Source of the DNA: Hygrocybe punicea
Lineage: Eukaryota > Basidiomycota > Agaricomycetes > Agaricales > Hygrophoraceae
Assembly (NCBI GenBank): GCA_963556145.1
Contig: OY744461.1
Span: 4,588,001 to 4,652,000 of the forward strand
Direction: 5' to 3'
DNA: 64,000 bases
Part shown: positions 33,601 through 43,956 of the stretch, in pieces
How the letters are laid out: every line of letters starts with the position of its first letter
Position numbering within the stretch: position 1 is the stretch's first letter
Position numbers and translations under genes: made by a program
Notes under the pieces: generated by a model
What the model was told of the DNA's origin: nothing
Database searches by the model: none
Seen by the model: only the letters and a program-made list of their open reading frames with translations

Positions 33601-34177
33601 TCCTACTGTCAGCGGGGTCCTGACGAGGAACGGGTCTTCCGAAACTATCACCAAGACAACGGTGACAGAAGCTGGGAAGCCTCAGTGCCTGAAAGACCCA
33701 CTGCCAACATATCCCCGAGGTGCGACCCTTGAGATTGGAATTCCATGCATCATCTCGTCGAAACGCAAGCGATTTAAGGCGTTCGCTAGATATATTGGAG
33801 AAGTGGAAGGTGAATTGGGACCCTGGGTTGGTGTAGAAGTCCCGGTGGGCGAACGCTGGGCTGGTGAAAAGCTCGAAGAGGGCCGACAATGGAACGATGG
33901 TACGTGGGGAGGGATACGATATTTCGAAATTGGAGGATTCGGGTCGGATTGGGATTATGGAGATGACAGGGCGACAAGACGAAGGAGGATTGACAACATG
34001 GGCAAGGACAAGGGGTTGTTGAAGCGGGAAGGTGATCAACTTAGTATTGACAGAGCAAAACGATTCAGAAGTGCGTCCCCTACTGCGTCGGACATTTCAA
34101 GCTCGGAGTCAAGAGGACTGTTTGTCAGACCACAACAGGTCCTCTACGTCGTGGATGCTGTTGGGTCAGATCTCTGA
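30630..34177 (+). CDS. BTB/POZ and CAP-Gly domain protein
   Basis: Exons 30630-32186, 32235-32436 and 32487-34177 join to 3,450 nt, giving 1,149 residues. The BTB/POZ domain spans about residues 213-330 (LYSDVRIAL, SSHRFILISRSPYF, FIYTGTLTF). A Ser/Thr/Pro-rich, basic linker of several hundred residues follows. The C-terminus (about 1005-1140) has a CAP-Gly pattern: ARYIGEVEGELGPWVGVEV, then GTWGGIRYFEI and GLFVRPQQV, with an insert of about 60 residues before the last strand. CAP-Gly domains bind tubulin or EB-type tails, and BTB domains mediate dimerisation or cullin-3 binding, so a microtubule-linked adaptor is inferred. An in-frame upstream ATG at 30537 would overlap the divergent gene; 30630 is preferred. 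Codon use and intact frame mark it as a functional host gene. Confidence 0.85.
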
Positions 34178-34329
34178 TGGCACAAAACAAACAATCCTAC
34201 ACTCTTTGATAATAATTTTCTTTGTGCGCACAGCGCCGCAGGATTACTTGAGTTTAAAGTTTCTACTTGACTATAATCTAATCAAGCTATAATCTAATAC
34301 AAGCATAAAGTCAACTCTAGCCGCTCCTG
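34178..34329. other. 3' flank of the BTB/CAP-Gly gene
   Basis: Positions 34186-34232 (AACAAACAATCCTACACTCT then TTTTCTTTGTGCGC) have a close copy at 54878-54926. It could be a shared 3'-end signal or the relic of a dispersed repeat. Confidence 0.35.
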
Positions 34330-36475
34330 AGCATTCACCTGAGACAAAACCTTCACATCAGGACTTTCCACATTTAGTCGGGATCTAAAGTGATTTCTAA
34401 AGTTAGCACCAAAATATAATCTTTAGATTTACATTTAGGCCTAGCCTAAATATTGAATTTAAGTCACAAATAAATGTATATCTAAATTATTTATTTATTT
34501 TCATCTTTAGGTTATTCTTGCAATCAAAATAATTATCAGATCTATATTGTAAGGGGAAAGTATAATTTAGTTCCAAGTTTACTCAAATTTCTAGTCCAAA
34601 TTTAGGCATCACCTAAAGGCAGGCCAAAATTAAAACTTTCGGTAGCGTTAAAATAATAAATTTAATAATTATCAAAATGTAAGATTTTCGGCAGCTATTT
34701 AAATTCAAAGTTGTTGTTAGATCTAAAGCTATTGCCCGCGCCATTGTCCGCTCGTCGCCTGCCCGTTGCCTACCCATTGGCCACCCATCTCCCAATCTTA
34801 CCTCACGAGCCCAGCTCCAACGTCAATTGACATGGTGGTGGGGTTCGTGAGGTGATGACAGAGGTAGGGGGAGAGGCAGGTGGGGGAGATGGCGGGGGCG
34901 ACAAGGGTGTACGGGGGCACGACAGAATGAGAGCGGGGAGATGGCGGGGGCACGATAGGATGGGAGGGTGACGAGCGTGGGTGATGAGGGTGTGGGAGAT
35001 GGCGGGGGCGACAAGGGTGTACAGGGGCACGACAGAATGAGAGCGGGGAGATGGCGGGGGCACGATAGGATGGGAGGGTGACGAGCGTGGGTGATGAGGG
35101 TGTGGGAGATGGCGGGGGCACGATAGGATGGGAGGGCGACGAGGGTGTAGGTGATGAGGTGTGGGAGATGGCGTGGGCATGGCACGATGGGATGGGAGGA
35201 GATGGCGTGGGGGACGAGGGAGTGGGAGGGTGAGGAGATGGCGTGGGCGTGGGCGACAAAGGTGTGGCGTGGGCGACGAGGGTGTGGATGACGAGGGTGT
35301 GGGAGATGGCGTGGGGTGTGGGCGAGGGAGGTGATGGCGGAGGTGGCTTGGCGGGAGATGGCGTTGGCGATGAGGGTGAGGGAGATGGCGTGGACATGGG
35401 TGAGGGAGATGGCGGGGGCACGATGGGAGGGCGACGAGAGGGTGTGGGAGATTGCGTGGTGATGGGATGGGATGGTGGGGAGATGGCGTGGGTGTGGACG
35501 AGGGAGATGGCGCGGGCATGGCCATGGGGGATCCAATTTTGGATGGGTTAGATGTGGGCGACGAGAGCGTGGGCGACGAGAGTGTGGCGATGAGAGCGTG
35601 GGCGATGAGAGCGTGGCGACGGCGTGGCGATGAGAGTGTCGCATGTGCGACGAGGGTGCGGCGTGGGCAACAAGGGTGTGGGAGATGGCGAGTGTGAGGA
35701 GAGATGGCGACGACGACGAGGGAGATGGGAGATGGCGTGGGTGTGGACGAGGGAGATGATGGGGAGGGCGGAGGTGTGGGCGACGGCTTGGCAGGAAATC
35801 GGGAAATGGCGGCGAGGGCGAGGGAGATGGCGTGGGGTGTGGGAGATCGTCATACTTGGGCAGGGGAGATGCCGGGGATGGGATGAGCGGGAGCGGGAGA
35901 GATGGCAAGATGGCGTCACGGTGGGTGTGAGGTCGAAAAAAAAAAATTGATTGGTTTTGTCGACGTCGGAGCTGGGTTCAGGTCATGATTGGGAGGTGGG
36001 CGACGGGTGGGCGATGGGTGGGCGATGGGTGGGCGATGGGTGGACGACGGGTGGGCGATTGGGCGGGCAATAGCTTTAGTTCTGATTGAAATTTGGAATG
36101 TTGATAACCGCCGAAATTTTTTTTTTTGATAACTATTAAATCCATTATTTTACTAATTTTTAGTCACACTGAAAGTTTAAATTTTGGCCTGCCTTTGGAT
36201 GATACCTAAATTTAGACTAGCAAATTTGAGTAAACTTGTAGCGAAATTCTGTTTTCCTTCCACAATTTAGAACAGGTCATCATTTTAATTGTAAAACTAG
36301 TCTAAAGATGAAACTAAATAAATACTTTAGATGTACATTTATTTGTGACTTAAATTCAATATTTAGGCTAGGCCTAAATGTAAATCTAAAAATTATATTT
36401 TTCCGCTCACTTTAGAAACCACTTTAGACCCCAACTAAATGTTGGAACTCCTGAGGTGCTTGTCTCTCATCATGC
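34330..36475. mobile_element. Long-TIR element with minisatellite interior
   Basis: About 500 bp at the left (34330-34830) is repeated in inverted order at the right (35955-36475). Clear paired blocks are ACATTTAGT..GG(G)TCTAAAGTG, TTTACATTTAGGCCTAGCC, CCAAAATTAAAACTTTC and CCCAGCTCC(A/G)ACGTC. There is no transposase. Long TIRs with captured or amplified GC-rich filler recall Mutator-like or fold-back elements; the superfamily is not proven because I could not define a target duplication. The edges are approximate to about 10 bp. Confidence 0.7.
34803..36070. repeat. GC-rich minisatellite (GAGATGGCG words; 110-bp unit; 11-bp tail)
   Basis: The plus strand is built from GGGAGATGGCG, GACGAGGGTGT and GGCACGATAGGATGGGAG words. 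A 110-bp unit beginning GGCGGGGGCGACAAGGGTGT is duplicated at 34891 and 35001. At 35995-36065 an 11-bp motif GTGGGCGATGG is repeated about six times. Long Ser/Pro-rich frames on the minus strand (up to 361 residues) and Gly/Asp-rich frames on the plus strand arise from this repeat and are not taken as genes. Confidence 0.85.
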
Positions 36476-36540
36476 GGATGAGGATTTTTTGCGATCAAAT
36501 AATTTGAGTTTAAAAAATAATTTTACTCAAGTCTAATAGA
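36475..36540 (+). mobile_element. Partial arm of the palindromic MITE family seen at 12929-13132
   Basis: GGATGAGGATTTTTTGC is followed by ATCAAATAATTTGAGT, matching the first 40 bases of the element at 12929 with few changes. The opposite arm is absent. Confidence 0.5.
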
Positions 36541-36680
36541 CAAGAGCCATTTCCTCCATGTGCCCTCTCTGAATTGTTTCGCCACAGTGACCACACCGCC
36601 CCTTTCTGCAAAATGATGAAACCTTGATGTCACCTCTCGTGAATCCCATCCCCACCTTTTTTGTAATTTCCTCTCTGGTC

Positions 36681-37466
36681 TAGTGATGGTCAGGTTCAGT
36701 TCAGTTCAGTTCAGGCCAAAAAAATCTGAACCTTGAACTGAACATGAGGTTTGGTTCAGCTCATATGCCTTGAACTGAACCTTTGGTTCAGGTTCAGATA
36801 GGTTCAGTTCAGGTTCAGGCCTGGCTGAACCTGAACTGAACCTGTGAAAATACAAGTATACTAGCTAATCAATTTTCTCAATCCAAATTTTTCCTTTATT
36901 TCCTACCACTCTACATTGTTGTTGTGCTAATGGTTTGACTCTTCAATTACATGTACTGTGTCTGTGTTCACTGTGAATGAATCAATAGAATCTTGTGTTA
37001 GATGTGTCTGAAGCACAGTAAGCATGAAATATCCAGGAAAACTGTTCAGAAGGTCATTGCAAATGTTTTGCAGTATTTTAACAGGAAGGAAAGACCTTGC
37101 AATCAGTATAACTGAATCAGACAACATGGCATCCTAGGCTGAATTTCACTCTTACATTTTAAAATATATTCAAGTTTGCAGATATTCCTGTTACAGAAGC
37201 ACTAATTGCAACAGTATAAACTCTAACTAATCTAGATTCTGTTATTAATAGTGCTGAAATTTCAAGTCAGTAAATAGTTGGACCAAAACTAAGTCTCTAC
37301 TCAGCAGAAATTAGACTAATATGTGAAAGATTAGGTTCAAGTTTGAACCAGTTTGAACCAGGTTCACAAGATTCCCTCCTTGACTGAACCTTGAACCAAA
37401 CCTAAGGTTCGGTTCATGTAGGTTCAGGTTCGAACCCAGGTTCAGAACCAAACTGTACCATCGCTA
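36681..37466. mobile_element. hAT-type MITE rich in GGTTCAG words
   Basis: The ends are TAGTGATGGT (36681) and the complement of TAGCGATGGT (ending 37466). The flanking 8-bp duplications CTCTGGTC at 36673-36680 and 37467-37474 are identical. The terminal 200 bp on each side carry many GGTTCAG/CTGAACC words in both orientations, likely transposase binding sites. The middle is AT-rich with no convincing gene. It is inserted in the 5' part of the DIRS-like element. Confidence 0.93.
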
Positions 37467-37490
37467 CTCTGGTCTAACCTTGACACCGGC

Positions 37491-38190
37491 ATGTATCCTT
37501 CCACACTCACAATGGAATCTGATTCACCCCTCCCTCAAGCCCCTTCCTCTGAATACACTGATGCCCTGGTTTCTACCATCTCCCAACATCCACACTTGTC
37601 CAAGATTGTCACTCCAACCCACATCGCTACTTTTGGTCTACTGCTCACTCCCCACCCAAACTGCCCTTTTGTTCCCCCAGTCCTTACAGGGCTTGGTCAA
37701 GAATTCTGGCCATGGTCAGCCTGGGACCCCTCATATCTGACCACGCATGATGCTTCACACCGCCTCCCCAAAACTGAGAAGGAAGGTGCTTTCATTCATT
37801 CTCAACATGATAAGGAAGTTGCAGTTGGTCATTTCTCCCCTTCTTTCGGTGGGGAGCTTCTGCCAGGTATGTACAGCATGCCTATCCATGCTGTCCTGAA
37901 ACCACGATCAGTCAATCTCTGCCTCGTCATTGACCACAGCACCAGTGTTCATTCTCTCAACTCACTCATCTCCTGCTCAGCCATTGTAGGCTCACGCCTC
38001 AACACGTTATGCAACCTTGGGCAGGCATTACTTAATTTCTGATGAGATCATGGTATTGTTCCCCTGACACTTTTTTAATCTGAGGTTTCTCAGGCTTACC
38101 AGTGGATGCCACTACATTTCCTTTACCAAGCGAAGCGAATCATGACGATCGATGGTGAGCAGTTTGTAGATCACAGCAATAACTTGTTTA
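37491..38190 (+). pseudogene. DIRS-like element, N-terminal region and start of reverse transcriptase
   Basis: The open frame MYPSTLTMESDS... leads into GHFSPSFGGELLPGMYSMPI, HAVLKPRSVNLCLVIDHST and SLNSLISCSAIVGSRLNTLC, the first reverse transcriptase blocks of basidiomycete DIRS-like elements. A stop at 38040-38042 is followed in another frame by SEVSQAYQWMPLHFLYQAKR and TIDGEQFVDHSNN, the catalytic-Asp block (VSQAY, where active copies have D-V-S-Q-A-Y), up to about 38180. The family then continues with NNFG.R; here it is interrupted and resumes near 39386. Confidence 0.7.
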
Positions 38191-39385
38191 GTGGGCCAGT
38201 GCTGTGCATGGCATGAACGAGTTCTTTTTTCCCCCTCCCCACTTTTATGATGAAGTAATCAATCACATTAAATTGCATAAAGCATGTTACATGTGGTATA
38301 AGACATATAGCATATGTTGTATATTGCCAATTGTTCTAAAAGCCTACCTTTCACCTTAGCAACATAAAAAGTAGAAAATATCAAACTACATAGCATGTCT
38401 TGAGTGTTCATCAACCTCCTCTCTTTCTGTCATGTGTTCTATGAGCAGCTCCATCATCATGCAATATTCTCAGCCATAAAAGAGAGCAACAGGTCAACTG
38501 TCAAACACAACTGCCCTCCAAACAGTATGATAACAATTGACTTACATTATCTCAACCCTACTTCTCTATGACCTTGAATGCTGCACAACAGATGATAACA
38601 TGAAGACAGCTGTGATTGAGTGAGCCTATATTGCAAATGACATGAACAAAGTCTTTTTTTTTTTCTTTGGAGTATTATTTGTATGATTGTTATGAAGATT
38701 AACAAGTGATTTTGCTAGAAATAGATAATTAGCATATAAGATAATATATGTATACAGCAATATCACATTGAATTTTATGTTTTAAGTAAAAATATCAGTA
38801 TATCATCTGAGTTAAGCTCATTTCTGCTTATATAGCTGATATTTCCATATATAGTAACAGTGGTCACATGTGACTATGACTCGTGTGATCAGCTCAAAAT
38901 TTAGCATATATGGTGTAAAATCACCTTATATAGTTAGACTGGTCACATGTGACTGTCACTATTGTGATCAGCAAAAAAATTATTATATAATATCAAAAAT
39001 TACCTTATATAGTTAGATTGGTAAGAGGTGACTGTCACACCTTGCCTGAAATGGTTATATTAGTCAGCAGCTCAATTTTCAGCTGATTCTGATAAGAATT
39101 GAGGCTGATACGAATATTTTGAATATATTTTGGAGGTAATTTGTCTTTTCTGAGGCAACCCATATTTAGATGCTTATGTAAGCTTGTCCACACATGGCCC
39201 CAACTGTATCTGATTTTCCAATATCAGAAGTAGAATCATACCTCTTGCCCAAAAAAGTTTTCTCTATAGGCGATGCACGAACATTACTTAATTAATTAAT
39301 CACTCAATTAATTAATTAATTAAGAACCCTCACTGCAACAGGTCTGATAAAGAACGAGTCTGTTAATAAATTAAAAGAACTCGTA
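38191..39385. mobile_element. Unknown insertion in the DIRS-like RT, AT-rich, with 74-bp tandem repeats
   Basis: The RT frame breaks after HSNN and resumes with FGNRGAYRIW, so the stretch is an insert. An inverted pair AACGAGTTCTTTT (about 38216) and AAAAGAACTCGT (ending 39384) may be its ends, but no target duplication was seen. At 38858-39045 a unit of about 74 bp (TAGTTAGA.TGGTCACATGTGACTGTCAC...) is repeated two to three times. A run of AATT repeats lies at 39285-39325. No coding capacity. Confidence 0.45.
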
Positions 39386-39533
39386 ATTTTGGCAACAGGG
39401 GAGCCTACCGCATCTGGACTGCCTTCTTGCACTAGTCATTTGGATTGCAATATACATCAAGCATCTTGTGGATCTGTTTACCTACGTCAACGACATGCTC
39501 TCTTTTGAGGTCACTGGTCACTTAGCTTATTAT
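39386..39533 (+). pseudogene. DIRS-like reverse transcriptase, YVDD-box fragment
   Basis: GNRGAYRIWTAF is followed after a small frame change by WIAIYIKHLVDLFTYVNDML, where YVND occupies the place of the YVDD active site. The Asp-to-Asn change would inactivate the polymerase. The fragment ends in VTGHLAYY at the LINE insertion point; the frame continues with APYDTWYLHKQTQ at 45984. Confidence 0.7.
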
Positions 39534-40024
39534 TTTTTATTTTTTATTTTTTTTGAGTCAAATTTATTGTCCCGCAGGGTTGTACCCTATGTCGGACGTT
39601 ACATATGAGCAACAAAGTAAGTAAGAAGCTGGGATCCATCCCAAGAACCTGCGTCTCTGGTTTGCGAATGTGATCACAACGGATTAAGTCCCCCATGACC
39701 CCAGCATTTCCTATGCTGTTTTAGACGCCTGACCTGACTTTTGAGAGTGCCCAGTGGTACTAGCGAGGGGGTGTTGTGTGAGTGAGTCTAGACCATATAG
39801 GTGCTCGGCCGCCGAGGCGGGCATGCACGAGGAAGATGGGGCCGCAGGGTGGAGAAGTTAAAATGTGTCGATGTCTGACGGAGCTTGGGCTAGTCGAAGT
39901 GGTCATCAATGGTTTTGGGTGGGGGTGAGGGTGGGGCGGCGGCGAGTATCTTGATGTGAGCGAGTGTGTGTGGGTGTAAGGTATCGTTGTTGATGGCGGT
40001 GATGCTGTTGAGTGATAAAGTTAG

Positions 40025-43000
40025 TTATGTGTCGTTCATGTTGCGAATGTCACCGAAGGAGTCTGTCAGTCTGCCTGTACGGCGCACGTATTTGATTAGT
40101 TCTGATATGCCTTTCTTATTGTTGAGAAGGTAGGTGAGGGATCGGGCTTGTGTTCTAAGTGCGTTGGTCATTGAATGGCGTGCGTTTCGGTAGCGTGGAC
40201 AGTCGAATAAGAAGTGGTGTATTGTCTCCTTCGCCTGAGTGCATTTGGGGCAGGTTTCAGTGTCGGCTTTCTTGATCTTATGTAGGTAGGCATTGAGTGG
40301 TAGGTGTCCGGTACAGAGCTGTGTGATTAGGCTAGTCTGGGGACGAGTTAAGTTAGATGTGGTTTTTATGAATTTTTTGAGGGGGAAGTTGGGATCAATT
40401 CGTGTGAATCGTACGTATCGTGGCAAACATTGCCAGGCGTCTCTCCATTGTGTGATTAGTTGTTTCTCGTATGTTTGTTTGAGAGCGGAGGCGTTGGATG
40501 GTAGGGAATCAAGTCGTAGAGAGTGGGGTAAGGCATGTCGTGGACTGGTGAGTCCTCTCGCCGCTGATTTCGCTTCTGTGTTGGCTCGTTCGTTTCCGGC
40601 GATGCCGCTGTGACTTGATATCCATTTGATGGTGATGGCAAGTAAGTGGTTGGTGTCAGCGAGTCGTTGGGCCGCCTTGTGGAAGATGTCTAGAGTGTGT
40701 TGGCCGGACTTGGTGTTAGTTTTGGTGGAAGTTAGTGCGCGTATAGTGGATTGACAGTCAATATAAATGGAAACGTCACGTAAGAGCGTTTCGCGGCTCA
40801 GTAAGTGTAGAGCGAGAGTGCCTGCTATGTTTTCTGCCTCGATGTTGTGGTGGGAATTGCTAGGACCTAGATGGTATCGGAGCATTTTTATTTGTGTGCG
40901 ACCATTGCGGTATAGGACAGCCGCGGTGCCTACCCCACCTTCGAGTGTGGAACTGTCGGAATATATCTTTATGTCCGCTTTGTCATTGTCGTGCTGTTTG
41001 ATGGATCCTTCCCTGGTGTCGGGTATGGTGGTGCGGAAGGGAGGGGGAGTGATGTGTAAGTGCATTGGTCGTATGGGTTCTATGCTGTCTGGATCGATGT
41101 GAAATAGATGGGTGAGTGTGTGAAGGGGGGATCTGTGTCTGGTGACGAGATGTTTTGCGCATCGTCGCAGAGGAGTGTGTAGTGGGTGTGAGGCGGGGAG
41201 GGATGCCATTCTGATGGTTGATCTGTGGCAAATTTTGTGCATTAGTAGGTCAATGGGTAAGATGTCGGCGTGAAGATCAAGCAGGTCGTTTGGTGTCGTT
41301 CTGAGCACTCCAGTGATGGGTATGGAGGCTATCCGTTGGGTTTTTGTGAGTTCACGCATCGCTCTGATTGAACCTTTTCTATGAGTGCTGTCCGCTGTCT
41401 TGTGGACTGGTGTGTACCATACGTCGGTGGCGTAGGTCATTTTTGGGATTGCGATGGCCATGTATAGCTGGCGCATTAGCCTTTTGGGGATGCTCGATTT
41501 TGGTCGTGCTAGCCTGCGGAATAGGTGGATCCATTTAGTAGTTTTGGCGATTGCGTTTTCTCGTTGTTCGTGCCATCGGAGATGCTGGTCCATGATAATG
41601 CTGAGGAATTGGTGTGTTTTGATGGGCTTGATAGTGGTATCATTGAGTGTGAGCGGGGGTCTCGTAATATTGCTGCGCTGTGAGAAGTCTATCAGTGCAA
41701 ATTTACTAGTTTCAAATCTAGAGTTGTGGTCCTTAGACCAGTCGTAGGCTCTGTTCTGTTTCGTCATGATGTTTTTGATGAGTCTGTTAGTTTCCGTGAA
41801 GTCTCTGCCTTCTACGTATATGGCGGCGTCGTCTACAAATGCTACCGCGAGTTCACGTTTGCCTGTGGGTATGTCGAGTAGGTCAGCATTGTAAAATAGA
41901 TATTGGATATTGGGTCGCCTTGACCGATGCTGTTTATTAGGTGTATCGGATCGGAGGTGTAATCGTCGAAGGTGAGGTGGGTTGTACGACCCATCAGTAT
42001 ATTGCTTATAAAGCGGATAAGAGGTTCGGGGATGCGTCTTTTTCTCATGTTGTGGAGTAGTCATTCTGTGACTGCGTTCGGGAATGCTCCTTCGATGTCC
42101 AGAAAGAGAATTGCTGCTACCCTTTTGTTCTGCCAGGCGTGTTTGATTCGATGTACTACAACGTGCATAGAGTCAGTGGTGGTCCGTCCAGGTCGACCAC
42201 CGAAGTGGTGAGAGGGTAGGAGTTGGTGTTCTTCGACCATGGATGTTATGGTTTCTGTAATGATAGATGTTAGTAGTTTCGGAAGGGTATTAAGCAGAAC
42301 TATGGGGCGATAGGCTTTGGGGATGTCGTATCTCGGTTTATCCGGTTTGCGTAGCGTGCTGGTGATGGAGTCTTTCCAGGGGGCGTAGTAGATGTTTAGG
42401 TTGAGGATAGCATTGAAGATGTCGTATAGGCGGTCCGAGATGAGTGCCGTACATTCTTTGAGGGCGATGTTTGGGATGCCGTCTGGGCCCGGGGCTTTGT
42501 ACGGATGTACTTTTGCGAGGTGTTTTGTAATGAGGTCTTTGGAGATGTTTGCAGTGTAGGGGACGCGGGTTGGGTATACGTAGTTTGGTGGGACTGAGGA
42601 GTGTTCGGGCGGGGGGGGAAAGAAGGAGTTGGCGATGGCCTGACTCTTGGCTTCATTCGAAATTGCGTATGTTTTGTGGCTGTCCGGGTGGGTTATTTCC
42701 AAGGTGGGGATGGAACTCTTGCTGCCATCTCCTCTAGGGTTGTCACTGATGGGGTTGGATGCGCATTTGTTGATTGTCCAGAGGTCGTTGTCGTTCGCTT
42801 CGTCGAGGAATGCTGACCAGTGTTTTTCCTTGGCTTTGAGTATTTTGTTGCCATATAGATTACGTGCCGTTCTGTGCTGATCGTGACTAGGATGAGTAGT
42901 GTCTAGCCGGTGCTTATAGGATAGTCGACTTAGTCTGTTTTTGTCTCGTTTAAGTTGATTTAGTTGGGGCGTCCACCATCGTTTTGAGTGTGGGCAGGGT

Positions 43001-43956
43001 GTCGAGATGGGGATGATGGCTTTAATTGTCAATTGTAGAGCGATGGTTAGCATGGATATGGCGTCGTCCAGTTGTTGTTGGGAGGTGATGGGGGTTGTCG
43101 GGGGAAGTTGTCGTAGTTGGGTGTCGAGGTGGGTGCGAAATTCGTCCCAGTTTGTATTGCGAAGATTTCATGAGGGTTTGTCAGGTTTTAAGTGTGGGGG
43201 GAGGGTGATGGACGTGGATATTGGAATGTGGTCAGTACCGGTTGGGCGCAGTTCCGGTTTGGTATTGCAGGAGAGTATGAGGTTACTTGTTTTGGCGGTG
43301 CAAAACACGTTGTCTGTTCTGGTCCAGTTTTTTGTTGCCATCGATTCGAGAGTGGGGAGGTTTTTTGGTAGTGCCATTATCATATCGCAATCGGCTGTAG
43401 CTTCGATTAGTATTCTTGCCTGGGCTAGGGCATTGGCAGTGAATAGGTGGCGGTTGCGCTCTTCGTCCCATGGTGGGTGGTGCCTGTTGAAATCGCCGCA
43501 CCATAGCATGTGGTCTGTGTCTCGGTGGTGAAGTGTCGCTTCGTGGGCTTGGGCAAATAAACGGAGGGTGTCAAGGGTGTCGGAATGGTGGCAGTCATTG
43601 TAGATGTTGAAAATAGAGAAGTTACCTGTTGGGCATTTGATTCGGATCGCCGTGAGGTCGTTGGAGCCGTGGATTTTTATTTGTTCCCAATAGTTGGTGT
43701 TGAGTTTGACGTTGACGAAAATTACTGATCGGGTGGGTGCTTCGGAGGTGTGGCAGTCGGATGGGTATATAACTCTCCAGTTGTGCGTGGCTTTCGTGTT
43801 GCCGTAGAAGTCGAAGTAGGGTTCCTGTATCAGGAGGATGTCGCATTTTGTGTGGATTAGCGAATTTATGAGGTCCCATTGAGCTTTGGCGGATTTGTTG
43901 AGGTTTATTTGCCAGACGTTTAGCTGTGTCGGTTGTGTGTGCGGTTGTTCAGGCAT
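40025..43956 (-). pseudogene. LINE ORF2: endonuclease, reverse transcriptase, RNase H
   Basis: From MPEQPHTQPTQLNVWQINLN at 43956 comes an APE-type endonuclease (LLIQEPY, WCGDFNRHHPPWD, GTDHIPIS). An in-frame TGA at 43168-43170 follows, then the RT N-terminal region and fingers (PGPDGIPNIALKE, RPIVLLNTLPKLL, FLDIEGAFPN). A second TGA at 42061-42063 replaces the Trp of VTEW, and a frameshift near 41920 interrupts IGQGDP. The palm motif reads AVAFVDDAA. RNase H begins near 40975 (IKIYSDSS, IYIDCQST, WISSHSGIAGNERA). A C-terminal CPKC...H..FDC Zn motif lies near 40250-40200. ORF2 begins inside the end of ORF1: the ATG at 43956 overlaps ORF1's TGA (43951-43949). Confidence 0.9.

Noticed and set aside
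34803..35921. Long Ser/Pro-rich frames (up to 361 residues) on the minus strand and Gly/Asp-rich frames on the plus strand
   Set aside because: All frames are open because of the GAGATGGCG minisatellite; no domain and no codon bias.
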